Both the position numbers and the translations under genes were made by a program. Positions 1-8,740 of a stretch of 64,000 bases of DNA are shown piece after piece. Origin of the DNA: CATQHS01 sp963422655 (GTDB lineage: Bacteria; Actinomycetota; Acidimicrobiia; Acidimicrobiales; Aldehydirespiratoraceae); contig OY730440.1 in NCBI GenBank assembly GCA_963422655.1, positions 2,294,001 to 2,358,000 of the forward strand. The letters run 5' to 3'. Within the stretch, counting starts at the first letter, position 1; each line of letters starts with the position of its first letter. The notes under the pieces are model-generated. The model was not told the origin of the DNA. It did no database searches and saw only the letters and a program-made list of their open reading frames with translations.

Positions 1-92
1 TGGCAATGGCAGTTGATCACCGGGCGGAGCGGGCCCGTGAGCGTGAAGCGCACCGAGGCACATGAGCATCGGCCGGTAAGAGCCACGGGCCG

Positions 93-1424
93 TCAGCTCC
101 AGGGGAACGGGCTGTTGGAGACCGGGTGGAGCCGGCCTTGGGCGTACCGGCTGTAGCGGAACGGTTCCAGCAACCCCTGGGGCTGGCCCATGATCTCCTT
201 GGCCACCAAGGCCCCGACGCCGATCATCTTGTAGCCGTGGTTGGAGTCGGCGATGAAGTAGACGTTGTCGGCGAACACGTCGAACACCGGGAAGCTGTCG
301 GGGGTGAAGCTGCCGATGCCGCCCGAGGGTTCCTTGCTGATCAGGTGGCTCTTACCCTCGAAGCGCTTCTGACAGAAAGCCAGAGCCGCGGTCCAGGTGC
401 GGTGGAACTCGGCGCCCACCACGAAGTCGGGAGACTCGGGCCCGTAAGGGTCGACCGCCACCTCCGAGCCGGGCTTGTCCACCCGGTAGGGCATGTAACC
501 GCCCTGTACCCCTCCGAAATTGAAGTCCGGTTTGTAGTAGACGCCCCACGGGTGCTCGGTCACCAGCCCGTGCTCGTCGTAAAGAGCGGCGTCGGTGTCG
601 ATGTGCACCACCGGCCCCATGTTGCCGTCGTTGTCGACCAGGTAGCCGGGATCAACTTGAAGGGTTCCTTCCTGCAACGCCCAGTAGGTCCACGTCGCCA
701 TGTCATGAAGGTCGCCATCGGACCCCAGCACCCCGGTGACGGTGGGGAGGTCGAGCATGGCCCACTGGCTCTGGACCCAGGGCCCGGTGGCGACGATCAC
801 CTGATCACAGGCTATGGAGCCCTGATCGGTGACGACGGCGGTTACCGCCCCCGAGGCGTCACGATCGAAGCCCTCGTGGGTGACCCCGGCGATGAGGGTG
901 ACCCCTTCGGCCTCGGCTCTGGCCCACAAACCCTTGAGCGACGCCATGTTGTTGGCGTAGCCGCCCCGGTGCTCGTGCAGCACGCTGGTGATTCCTCGGG
1001 CCTGCCAGTCCTCAAAGATACCCCGCATGTAAGCCATGGACGCATCGGCACCCTCGACGAACGTCGAGTCATAGCCGATGGCTCGTTGCTGTTCGTGGAT
1101 CGAGGCGACATCGTCGTGCATGGCTTCGTGGCTGATCTGAAGGTACCCCACCGGGTGGTAGGAGAACCCTTCGGGGTCACTGTCCCAAACGCTCACCGAA
1201 TGGGCCATCAGCTCCCGCATGGCGGGCTGGAAGTAGTTGTTGCGGATGACGCCGCAGGCGATGCCCGACGCGCCCGCCCCGATGCCGGTCTTGTCGACGA
1301 TGACGATGTCGGAGCCCGGGCCCCGCCCGGCCGCTTCGAGCTCTCTGGCCAGGTGCCAGGCCGTGGAGAGGCCGTGGATGCCGGCACCGACGATCACGTA
1401 CTTGGCAGTGGCCAGGGATGCCAT
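93..1424 (-). CDS. FAD-dependent oxidoreductase, DAO / sarcosine oxidase beta-like
   Basis: A 443-residue flavoprotein of the D-amino acid oxidase (DAO) fold. A Rossmann dinucleotide motif GAGIHG lies at residues 13-18, followed by an acidic strand end (IVIVDK, about 40-45) and a GASGIACG flavin-contact segment. This family oxidises secondary or N-methylated amines such as sarcosine or N-methylglutamate. The start is supported by an AGGAG box just upstream. It is the last gene of the operon with glutamine synthetase and glutamate synthase-like genes, 29 bp after its neighbour. That context suggests oxidation of a glutamate-derived N-substituted amine, but the substrate is inferred. The other subunits of heterotetrameric sarcosine oxidase are not visible inside the window. 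Confidence 0.85.
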   Translation of the reverse strand: MASLATAKYVIVGAGIHGLSTAWHLARELEAAGRGPGSDIVIVDKTGIGAGASGIACGVIRNNYFQPAMRELMAHSVSVWDSDPEGFSYHPVGYLQISHEAMHDDVASIHEQQRAIGYDSTFVEGADASMAYMRGIFEDWQARGITSVLHEHRGGYANNMASLKGLWARAEAEGVTLIAGVTHEGFDRDASGAVTAVVTDQGSIACDQVIVATGPWVQSQWAMLDLPTVTGVLGSDGDLHDMATWTYWALQEGTLQVDPGYLVDNDGNMGPVVHIDTDAALYDEHGLVTEHPWGVYYKPDFNFGGVQGGYMPYRVDKPGSEVAVDPYGPESPDFVVGAEFHRTWTAALAFCQKRFEGKSHLISKEPSGGIGSFTPDSFPVFDVFADNVYFIADSNHGYKMIGVGALVAKEIMGQPQGLLEPFRYSRYAQGRLHPVSNSPFPWS

Positions 1425-1453
1425 GTCCTTGCTCCTGAACGAATAGTTTTCGA

Positions 1454-1897
1454 CTAGTGGGCGGCGGGGGGCTCCCAGCCTTCGAGCACGGGCGGGCGCC
1501 AGTCGGTTCCGACCGTTCGCGACTTCTCCTGCCAGGGGCCCAGTTGAACCTGCGGAAACTTGCAGTGGACGGCTTTGAGAGCGATGCCGTAGGAGTTGCC
1601 CTCCATGAGATGTTTGATGAGCACCTTGCGGGCCATCTCGTTTTCACGTCCGGCCGGGATCTCGAAGTAGATCTTGATGAAAGAGTTCGAGTACCGGTCG
1701 AAGACGGCGGGTACGCCGTCCTCGGTGAGCAGTTCGATGTCCTCGAGCCAGTTGATGTCGGAGCCCGGCGTAACTGCCAGCAGGTCGATGTCTTCTACCA
1801 CCGACATGTCACTCTGGTAGGCGAACCGCTTGCCGGCCAACTGCTCGGCGTCGATGGCAACGGTCCGGGCGCCGGTGTCGGATCTGGGTGCGCCCAT
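1454..1897 (-). CDS. Unrecognised 147-residue protein of the glx/mgs-like operon
   Basis: A soluble, acidic 147-residue protein with no signal peptide, membrane segment or motif I recognise. It has a compact alpha/beta-looking core (FIKIYFEIPAG near residue 75) and a proline-rich tail. The ATG lies one base beyond the stop of the FMN-binding synthase gene and is preceded by GGAGG at normal spacing, so it is translated as part of the operon. It is not a sarcosine oxidase delta or gamma subunit by eye: the Cys zinc motif of delta is missing. It may be a small accessory subunit linking the synthase and the oxidoreductase; this is inference from position only. Confidence 0.75.
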   Translation of the reverse strand: MGAPRSDTGARTVAIDAEQLAGKRFAYQSDMSVVEDIDLLAVTPGSDINWLEDIELLTEDGVPAVFDRYSNSFIKIYFEIPAGRENEMARKVLIKHLMEGNSYGIALKAVHCKFPQVQLGPWQEKSRTVGTDWRPPVLEGWEPPAAH

Positions 1898-1898
1898 C

Positions 1899-3335
1899 TC
1901 AGATACCTCCGTTCGAGGCCTGCTTGGCGATCAGGTCGCGCATCTCGGTCAGCGCCTTCTCCTCGGTGATCCCGGGGATGTAGCTGCTGCCGGCCAAAGG
2001 GACCTTGGCCATGGCCGACGCCTCGTAGGTGAGCGCAGCCAAGTCCTCGGGTTCCAGGGAGTGCACGTCGGTCTTGCCGCAGGCCCGGGCCAGCATCTGC
2101 ACTTCCATGGTGAGGGTGATCAAGAAGTTGTAGACCCGCAGTGCGGCCTCGTCCACGTCGAGGCGCTTGCGCAGCTCCACATCTTGAGTGGCCACCCCCA
2201 CCGGGCAACGGCCGGTGTGGCAGTGGTAGCACTGGCCGGCGGGTACTCCGACGGTGCCCTCGTAATCGGTGACGCCTACGATCTCCTTGTTGCAGTTGAG
2301 AGCCATGAGCGCGGCAGTGCCGATGGCGACGGCGTTGGCCCCCAAGGCCAGACACTTGGCGACGTCGCCGCCGTTGCGGATGCCGCCGGCCACGACCAGA
2401 TCGATGTCGTCGGCCAAGCCGACGTCTTCGAGGGCGCGCCGAGCTTCGGGGATGGCCGCCATGAGCGGGATCCCGGTCTCTTCGGTGGCCAAGTGGGGGC
2501 CAGCGCCGGTGCTGCCTTCGGCACCGTCGAGATAGATGGTGTCGGGGCCACATTTGGCGGCCATGCGGACATCGTCGTAGACCCGGGACGCTCCCAGTTT
2601 GAGCTGGATCGGTATCTGGTAGTCGGTGGCTTCTCTCGTTTCCTGGATCTTGAGGGAGAGATCGTCAGGTCCGAGCCAGTCCGGATGCCGAGCCGGGGAC
2701 CGCTGATCGATCCCGGCCGGCAGAGACCGCATCTCCGCGACCTGTTCGGTCACTTTCTGCCCCATGAGATGACCGCCCAAACCGACCTTGCAGCCCTGAC
2801 CGATGAAGAACTCGGCCGCGTCGGCCAGCATCAGGTGGTGGGGGTTGAAGCCGTAACGGCTCTGGATGATCTGGTAGAACCACTTCGTGGACAGGTCGCG
2901 CTCGGGTGGGATCATGCCCCCCTCACCCGAGCAGGTGGCGGTGCCGGCCATCGAGGCTCCCTTGGCCAAGGCCATCTTGGCCTCGATCGACAGCGCCCCG
3001 AAGCTCATGCCGGTGATGTAGACGGGGATGTCGAGCTCGAGGGGCTTCTTGGCGAACCGGGCCCCCAACACGGTTTTGGTCTCGCACTTCTCCCGGTAAC
3101 CCTCGATCACGAACCGGGTGAGGGTTCCGGGTAGAAACACCAGCTCGTCCCAGTGGGGGATCTTCTTGAACAGCGAGAAGCCTCGCATGCGGTAACGGCC
3201 CAGCTCGGCCTTCACGTGGATGTCGTTGATGACCGTGGGGGTGAAGATCCGGCTCTGGCCCAAGAGATCGGTGTTGGCGTTGACCAGTGCCGCATCCGGT
3301 TCGGCTCGGTTATCGGCATTTTTTGGTTGTTGCAC
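1899..3335 (-). CDS. FMN-binding glutamate synthase-like protein (GlxD / MgsC type)
   Basis: A 478-residue homologue of the FMN and Fe-S central part of glutamate synthase large subunit. C369, C372 and C377 (CYHCHTGRC) match the 3Fe-4S ligands, and glycine-rich FMN-site segments (GGIRNGGD, GTAAL) precede them. I chose the GTG start at 3335: it has GGGAGG upstream and sits 15 bp past the stop of the GXGXG gene, while the longer reading overlaps that gene. In N-methylglutamate synthase and Glx systems this subunit forms the active centre with separate amidotransferase and GXGXG subunits, both encoded directly upstream here. The exact amine acceptor (ammonia, methylamine or other) cannot be read from sequence. 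Confidence 0.87.
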   Translation of the reverse strand: MQQPKNADNRAEPDAALVNANTDLLGQSRIFTPTVINDIHVKAELGRYRMRGFSLFKKIPHWDELVFLPGTLTRFVIEGYREKCETKTVLGARFAKKPLELDIPVYITGMSFGALSIEAKMALAKGASMAGTATCSGEGGMIPPERDLSTKWFYQIIQSRYGFNPHHLMLADAAEFFIGQGCKVGLGGHLMGQKVTEQVAEMRSLPAGIDQRSPARHPDWLGPDDLSLKIQETREATDYQIPIQLKLGASRVYDDVRMAAKCGPDTIYLDGAEGSTGAGPHLATEETGIPLMAAIPEARRALEDVGLADDIDLVVAGGIRNGGDVAKCLALGANAVAIGTAALMALNCNKEIVGVTDYEGTVGVPAGQCYHCHTGRCPVGVATQDVELRKRLDVDEAALRVYNFLITLTMEVQMLARACGKTDVHSLEPEDLAALTYEASAMAKVPLAGSSYIPGITEEKALTEMRDLIAKQASNGGI

Positions 3336-3349
3336 CCTCTCGACCTCCC

Positions 3350-4138
3350 TCAGATCACGAGTTTGCGTTCGGACGGCTCGAGGTTGTCGTAGTTGTAGAG
3401 TTGCTTGCCGCACACGAACTTCTGGAGCTCGGGCGGCGTTCCCAAGCCGTAGATCCTGAACTTGCGCTCCAGCATCTCGGTGTCGGCATCGGTGAAGTCA
3501 CCGGGGACGCAATCCACACCCAGCGATGCCACCTTCCCGGCCACGTAGATGGCGCCATCGTACATGGAATCGCCGAGCCCGTGGCCGGCGTCGCCGCAGA
3601 TGATCTGGCGGCCCCGCTGCATCATGAACCCGGTACTGATCCCCACCGAACCGGTGACAATGATGGTGCCACCCTTCTGGTCTATGCCGGTTCTGGCTCC
3701 CACATCGCCCTTCACCACTAGGTCGCCACCCCGCAGGGCGGCTCCGGTGAGCGAGCCGGCGCTGCGCTCGACGACGACGACACCCGACATCATGTTCTCG
3801 GCACAGGACCAGCCCACCCGGCCCTCGATGCGGATCTCCGGACCGTCGATCAGCCCGCACGCGTACCATCCCGGTGAACCCTCGAAGGTGATCCGGCAGC
3901 GTTTGAGGATGCCCACCGCTAGTGAGTGCTTGGAGCCCGGGTTGGTGACGGCGACATCTTCGATGCCCTCTTCGTAGATGAGTCGGCGCAGTTCCAGATT
4001 GATCTGGCGGGTGGTGAGGTCGGTGGCGTCGATACGAGCCCGGTCGCCGTCGATCTCGGCCGTTCCGGGAGCCTCGGCGTGGGGTTCGGCCAGCCCCCGG
4101 GCGTCGTAGCTGACACCGCTCGTCGATCCCGCCGTCAC
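3350..4138 (-). CDS. GXGXG-domain glutamate synthase subunit (GlxC / MgsB type)
   Basis: A 262-residue protein equal to the C-terminal beta-helix (GXGXG) domain of glutamate synthase. Regular glycine repeats (GVVVVERSAG, GGDLVVKGDVG, GGTIIVTGSVG, MYDGAIYVAG) fill residues 100-210. The GTG start at 4138 overlaps the upstream stop (GTGA), so translation is coupled to the amidotransferase. The open frame continues further upstream, but that part is the antisense-like composition of the amidotransferase gene and is not coding. In the family this subunit is structural, bridging the amidotransferase and FMN subunits. Confidence 0.87.
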   Translation of the reverse strand: MTAGSTSGVSYDARGLAEPHAEAPGTAEIDGDRARIDATDLTTRQINLELRRLIYEEGIEDVAVTNPGSKHSLAVGILKRCRITFEGSPGWYACGLIDGPEIRIEGRVGWSCAENMMSGVVVVERSAGSLTGAALRGGDLVVKGDVGARTGIDQKGGTIIVTGSVGISTGFMMQRGRQIICGDAGHGLGDSMYDGAIYVAGKVASLGVDCVPGDFTDADTEMLERKFRIYGLGTPPELQKFVCGKQLYNYDNLEPSERKLVI

Positions 4139-5064
4139 ACTTGCCACACCAGCACCTCCCGCTCGTAGGGATCGCGGGTGTCGACCTCGTGGCCGATCAG
4201 AGCCCGGATGGCGATTTCCTCGGTGGCGACGGCGACCAAGTCGTCGGACTCGAACAGCACCAGCGGCTTGGCCGCCATCTCGTCTTTGGCCACCCCCAGT
4301 TCCGAGCCAGTCACGCACAGATAGGTGAAAACGCCGTCCAAGTCGTCGAGGCTGGACTTCATGGCTGTCTCCAGCGACATGCCGTCGGCCATCTTCTCGG
4401 CCAGGTACACGGCGATGATCTCGGAGTCGCACTCGGACTGGAACCGGTGGCCGCTACGTTCGAGCCGGCGCCGCCACTGGTGGTAGTTGGTGAGCTGGCC
4501 GTTGTGCACCACGGCCACGTCGGCGAAGGGATAGGCCCAGTAGGGGTGGGCGCTGGCCAGGTCGACATCGGACTCGGTGGCCATGCGCACATGGCCGATG
4601 CCGTGGGTGCCGGTGAAGCCCGGCAACCGGTACTGTTCTCCCACCGTCTCGGCGTCGCCGAGGTCTTTGACGATCTCCAGCGAGTTACCGAGCGAGAGAA
4701 CCTCACAGCCGGTTACGTCTTCGAGATAATCGGCCAAGGGCTTGAGTTCGCCTCCGTAGCGGACGGTGGCCCTGAAGGCGTAGCCGGTCTCGCTCACCAT
4801 GGTGGCCACGTCGGCCCCGATCTTGGCCAAGCGGGACTCGATCTCGGCCCGGCTGCGTTCCAGGCGCTCCTCGAAGTCGAGTCCGCCGCTCTGGTTGGGT
4901 TCGGCCAGGACGAACCGGATGACCACCAAGTCATCGGCCGGCCCGTACAGGGCGTAGCCGGTGGAGTCCGGGCCGCGATGCTTCATGGCCTGAAGCATGC
5001 GAGTGAGCTCGGCCCCCAGATCGGCTGGGCCGTCTCGATGGATGACACCGGCGATTCCGCACAT
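4135..5064 (-). CDS. Class II glutamine amidotransferase (GlxB / MgsA type)
   Basis: A 309-residue Ntn-type glutamine amidotransferase. The start is fixed by the sequence MCGIAG: Cys2 becomes the N-terminal nucleophile after Met removal, and the longer open frame is ignored. Typical glutaminase features follow: GHVRMATES near residue 150, HNGQLTN near 185 and a SECDSEI segment near 210. It would release ammonia from glutamine, or accept the amide of a glutamine analogue, and pass it to the FMN synthase subunit. It overlaps the GXGXG gene by 4 bp and follows the glutamine synthetase by 41 bp, as in glx and mgs clusters. Confidence 0.88.
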   Translation of the reverse strand: MCGIAGVIHRDGPADLGAELTRMLQAMKHRGPDSTGYALYGPADDLVVIRFVLAEPNQSGGLDFEERLERSRAEIESRLAKIGADVATMVSETGYAFRATVRYGGELKPLADYLEDVTGCEVLSLGNSLEIVKDLGDAETVGEQYRLPGFTGTHGIGHVRMATESDVDLASAHPYWAYPFADVAVVHNGQLTNYHQWRRRLERSGHRFQSECDSEIIAVYLAEKMADGMSLETAMKSSLDDLDGVFTYLCVTGSELGVAKDEMAAKPLVLFESDDLVAVATEEIAIRALIGHEVDTRDPYEREVLVWQV

Positions 5065-5105
5065 GGCTGTCTCCTGTTGTCTCGTTCGTCCTTGCTCGTC
5101 GCCGG

Positions 5106-6503
5106 TCAGGGGAGGATGTCGAGGTACTCCTCTACGTCCCAGTCCGACACCGAGGCCAAGAAGCGCTCCCATTCGTCTCGCTTGTAGTGCTCGAACACCG
5201 TCCACATCTCGCCGGGCAGAGCGCTGCGCACCACTTCGTCGGCCCGGAGTTCTTCGAGTGCTTCACCCAGACTCAGCGGCACCTTCTGTACCTTCTTGTC
5301 GGCGGCTATGGCCTCGTAGATGTTACGTTCCTCGGGCTGGCCCGGGTCCAGCTCGCGGTCCAAGCCGTCGTCCATGGCCTTGATCAGGGCTGCGAACGAC
5401 AGGTACGGATTGACGGCCGAGTCCACCGATCGGTACTCGAACCGGCCCGGGGCGCTGACCCGCAGCGCGGTGGTGCGGTTCTGGAATCCCCAGTCGGCAT
5501 ACACCGGGGCCCAGAACCCGGTGTCCCACAGACGCCGGTAGGAGTTCACGGTGGGTGACGTGATGCAGGTCAAGGCTCGGACGTGTTCGAGGATGCCGCC
5601 GATGGCTTTCATCCCCACCGGGCCCGGCAACTGCGGGTTGTCTCCCTCGGGCATGAACTTGTTGGTGTCGCCCTCCCACAGCGAGATGTTGTGGTGACAG
5701 CCGTTGGCCGACACCCCCATGAACGGCTTGGGCATGAAGCACGGGAAGGCCCCGAGCTCACGGCCTACCTGTTTGCAGATCTGACGGTAGGTGGTGAGGC
5801 GGTCGGCGGTGTGCTCGGCCCGGTCGAAGTGGAAGTTCAACTCGAGCTGGCCCGGTGCGTCCTCGTGGTCGCCCTGGATCATGTCGAGGCCCATGGCCTC
5901 GCTGTACTCCACTACCTTGTGGATGAGGGGTTGGAGCTCAGCGAACTGGTCGATGTGGTAACAGTTCGGTTTGGTCATGCCCTCGACGGTGGGCTTGCCG
6001 TCGGCGTCGGCTTTGAGCCACATCATCTCGGGCTCGCAACCGGCCCGGAGATGCAGGCCGTGCTTGGCTTCGAACTCGGCGTGGATGCGCTGGAGGTTGC
6101 CCCGACAGTCCGACGTCAGGTAGGCCCCGCCGTCCACCTCCTCTTCACGACCGCGGAACAGGGTGCAGAAAACCCGGGCTGTCCGGGTATCCCAAGGCAG
6201 GGGCATGAACGTCTCGGGCTCGGCGAGGCCGACGAGCTCCCGGGCCTCGGGGCCGTAGCCGATGTAGTCGCCATGGCGATCGATGAACAGGTTGGCGGTG
6301 GAGCCGTACACCAACTGGAATCCCTTGCGGGCAATCGCACCGAAGTGCTTGGCCGGGATGCCTTTGCCCATGATTCGACCCGTCACCGAGACGAACTGAC
6401 AGTACAGGTACCCGATGCCGTCTCTTTCGATCTGGGTTTCTATTTCTCGGACCTGCTGTTCGCGCCCCTCCGTTGCTAGAAACCGCTCGAGATCACTGGC
6501 CAT
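5106..6503 (-). CDS. glnT: Glutamine synthetase family protein, GlnT / GmaS-like
   Basis: A 465-residue ATP-dependent gamma-glutamyl ligase. Metal-binding glutamates are visible at E157/E159 (GCEPEM), E214 and E221 (GQLELNFHF). The ATP/glutamate-site histidines are in NGCHHNISLW (270-271), and the substrate-binding RFEYRS lies near 355-360. It lacks the adenylylation-loop Tyr context of GlnA type I and groups by motif with GlnT and gamma-glutamylmethylamide synthetase (GmaS). As first gene of the operon it probably supplies a gamma-glutamyl amide to the synthase subunits downstream. Whether ammonia or an alkylamine is used cannot be decided by eye. The start has GAGGGA upstream. Confidence 0.88.
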   Translation of the reverse strand: MASDLERFLATEGREQQVREIETQIERDGIGYLYCQFVSVTGRIMGKGIPAKHFGAIARKGFQLVYGSTANLFIDRHGDYIGYGPEARELVGLAEPETFMPLPWDTRTARVFCTLFRGREEEVDGGAYLTSDCRGNLQRIHAEFEAKHGLHLRAGCEPEMMWLKADADGKPTVEGMTKPNCYHIDQFAELQPLIHKVVEYSEAMGLDMIQGDHEDAPGQLELNFHFDRAEHTADRLTTYRQICKQVGRELGAFPCFMPKPFMGVSANGCHHNISLWEGDTNKFMPEGDNPQLPGPVGMKAIGGILEHVRALTCITSPTVNSYRRLWDTGFWAPVYADWGFQNRTTALRVSAPGRFEYRSVDSAVNPYLSFAALIKAMDDGLDRELDPGQPEERNIYEAIAADKKVQKVPLSLGEALEELRADEVVRSALPGEMWTVFEHYKRDEWERFLASVSDWDVEEYLDILP

Positions 6504-6605
6504 ATGTCCCTCCCTCAGGACGCGAGTCGGCGCTGGGCTCGGGGCCCGGCCGTTTCGCCCACCCTACCGATCGGCAACGCTTGCTTGCCAGTGAACTGCA
6601 CGCGC

Positions 6606-7406
6606 CTATGAGATTGCGCTCCGACGGGCGCCGGTGATGTAGGCAACCAAGTCGTCGGCGAGCACGCCGGCCATGTCGAGTGCGGCAACCATGCGACCTT
6701 GGCGCAGAACGACGGCATGATCGCACACCGCGGTCACACGATCCATGTTGTGGGTTATCAGCAGCACAGCCGCACCGCAATCGCGCAGGTTGCGAATCAG
6801 GTCGAGCACCCGAGCGGTCTGTTCCACGCCCAGCGCTGCGGCCGGCTCGTCGAGCAACACTATGCGCTGGTCCCAGGCCACGGCCCGGCCGATGGCCACG
6901 GCTTGACGCTGGCCGCCCGACAGCGACCCGATGGAGCGCCGCAGCGACGGGATGCGAATGTCGAGCCGGGCCAGAGTCTGTTCGCACTCGACCCGCATCC
7001 GCTTACGGTCGAGCCAGCCGAGACGGGCGCCGATCCTGCCCCCGCGGGTGTGCTCGCGGTTCAGGAACAGGTTCTCGGCCACGTTGAGCGTGTCGATCAA
7101 CGCCAAGGTCTGATGCACCGTCTCGATCCCCAAAGCGCGTGCGGAGTTGGGCGAGGTGATGCTGCGGCGGCGGCCGGCTACCTCGATGCTGCCTCGATCG
7201 GGCTGGTAGATACCAGCGAGGCAGCGCACCAGAGTGGACTTGCCGGCACCGTTGTCCCCCAACAGAGCAGTGACCCGACCATGATGCAACTCGATCGACA
7301 CTTCATCGAGGGCCTGCACCGCCCGAAACGCCTTGGAAAGGCCGATGGCGGCCAGAGCCGGGCTGCATTCGGGTCTGTGGTCGACGGCAGGCTCAGTCAT
7401 CGTCAT
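6606..7406 (-). CDS. Sugar-type ABC transporter ATP-binding protein (single domain)
   Basis: A 267-residue ATPase with Walker A GDNGAGKST (50-58), signature LSGGQRQ (162-168) and Walker B IVLLDEP (182-187). It resembles one half of RbsA/XylG, but only a single nucleotide-binding domain is present, as in FrcA-like systems. ATG codons at 7406 and 7400 both overlap the 3' end of the YhfX-like gene, so translation is coupled. It would power the permease and binding protein encoded earlier in the same operon. The longer open frame to 7481 runs inside the upstream gene and was not used. Confidence 0.85.
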   Translation of the reverse strand: MTMTEPAVDHRPECSPALAAIGLSKAFRAVQALDEVSIELHHGRVTALLGDNGAGKSTLVRCLAGIYQPDRGSIEVAGRRRSITSPNSARALGIETVHQTLALIDTLNVAENLFLNREHTRGGRIGARLGWLDRKRMRVECEQTLARLDIRIPSLRRSIGSLSGGQRQAVAIGRAVAWDQRIVLLDEPAAALGVEQTARVLDLIRNLRDCGAAVLLITHNMDRVTAVCDHAVVLRQGRMVAALDMAGVLADDLVAYITGARRSAIS

Positions 7407-8637
7407 GGCCGGATGTACATCGGACCGGTTCGCCGAAGCCGTTCCAGTGCCCGACGACTTTCGGGCTGTCACCGGTGACACCCGACAGTCCCGTCACCGT
7501 GGCCCGCGTCACGAACGCCTGCGCCCGAAAGCCGAAGACCACCGTGTCTCCCTCGCCGACGGTGCGCCCGCGCCCGGGATGCAGCCTGGCGTAGTAGTCG
7601 ATGGCGGCCGGGTCGGGCATGTCCACTGGCACGGGTTCTGTGTCGATGTCGCCCCGATCGCGCGCTACCAGTGCCATGGTGTCATAGGGGCCGAATACCG
7701 GATCGACGTAGAGGCCGCCGCCGAAGCACAACGGAGTGCCTTGATGGATGTGCGACACCTCGCTCAGATACAGCACCGCGGGCTGCTCGGGCAGGTCGCC
7801 CGAGGCGTGCAGCGGCGTGGTGCCGGTAAGGCCGTGGCCGGGCTCGACCTGAGTGGCGCCGGCCTCGGCGAGCAGATCGAGCACCGTCACCGACGTCGTG
7901 CCCGGCGCGTTGACCTGCACCCGGTCGCCAGCGCCGCCGGCTCCATCACGGCCGTCGCCCGCCCCGCGCCGCTCGGCCATTTCGACGGCCCGAGCCAGGG
8001 TCGCGAGGTTGGGCGTGGTGCGGGCGCCCCCGGTGGCGGGGTCGAACAGCAGCGCCGGGAATGTCGTCACCCCGGCGAAGCTCGCCCCTTCGAGACGACC
8101 GATGTCGTCGATGGCGGCGTCCAGATCGGCCAGAGCAACGCCGCCTTCGTGGCCGGCGTAGAATTCGTCTCCTTCGTCGAAGACGCGTAGCAAGATGTCC
8201 TGGGTGCGTCCCAGCCGCTGCGCGGCCGCAGCGGCGTCGGCGGCTTTGTGGCGGGAGAACACGGTCCAGTAATCGGGCGCCATGGCGGCGGCCTCCGTTG
8301 TCTCGTGGCGCGGCACCTGCCCGAGGTGGCCGAGGTGGCCCAGGTTGTGGCCGTTGTGGACGATGGGCCGAGCACAGGCCATGTCGACCGCGACGAAGCC
8401 ATCGACGCCGGCACCGGTCAAGACGTCGAGCACTGCTGGCCCCCGCCCGACCTGCTTGGTCATGGCATAGACCGTCAAGTCGCGTCTACGGGCCTCGGCC
8501 ACGAACAGCTCGGTATTGGCAGCCAAGGCGTCGAGATCGATCACAAAGCTGTTGGCGGCAATCTCGCCGGCTTGGTGCCCCGCGATGGCCTCCTCCACGA
8601 AACGAGGGTTCTTGGTTATCAGCGGTTTCAGGAACAT
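7393..8637 (-). CDS. YhfX-like PLP-dependent protein (alanine racemase N-terminal fold)
   Basis: A 414-residue fold type III PLP enzyme. FVIDLDALAAN (31-41) leads to the probable Schiff-base lysine K61 in YAMTKQVGR, and the barrel continues through GVTTFPALLF. The pattern matches E. coli YhfX, an alanine racemase/D-threonine aldolase relative of unknown substrate. The start at MFLKPLITKN fits YhfX; AAGGAG lies about 13 bp upstream, which is rather far, and an in-frame start at 8730 is possible. It sits between the permease and ATPase genes of an ABC transporter, so it probably acts on the imported compound. A racemase or aldolase role on an amino compound is inferred. Confidence 0.78.
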   Translation of the reverse strand: MFLKPLITKNPRFVEEAIAGHQAGEIAANSFVIDLDALAANTELFVAEARRRDLTVYAMTKQVGRGPAVLDVLTGAGVDGFVAVDMACARPIVHNGHNLGHLGHLGQVPRHETTEAAAMAPDYWTVFSRHKAADAAAAAQRLGRTQDILLRVFDEGDEFYAGHEGGVALADLDAAIDDIGRLEGASFAGVTTFPALLFDPATGGARTTPNLATLARAVEMAERRGAGDGRDGAGGAGDRVQVNAPGTTSVTVLDLLAEAGATQVEPGHGLTGTTPLHASGDLPEQPAVLYLSEVSHIHQGTPLCFGGGLYVDPVFGPYDTMALVARDRGDIDTEPVPVDMPDPAAIDYYARLHPGRGRTVGEGDTVVFGFRAQAFVTRATVTGLSGVTGDSPKVVGHWNGFGEPVRCTSGHDDD

Positions 8638-8740
8638 GCCGGCTCGCAGTCTCCTTGCGGGTTTGGATGTGCGGTGCGGGATCGGGGTCGAGGCCGACGG
8701 TGGCCCCGAGCTGTCGACCGAGGCGCCCATGTGACGGATT

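Noticed and set aside
1..92. End of another gene at the left edge
   Set aside because: No frame with recognisable protein could be followed in 92 bp.
126..1457. 443-codon open frame on the plus strand opposite the FAD oxidoreductase
   Set aside because: Antisense shadow typical of GC-rich genes: no domain, Val/Gly/His/Asp-rich composition, and the minus-strand gene has clear FAD motifs and a ribosome site.
1830..3134. 434-codon plus-strand frame opposite the FMN synthase gene
   Set aside because: Shadow of a well-supported gene with Fe-S cysteines; no recognisable protein.
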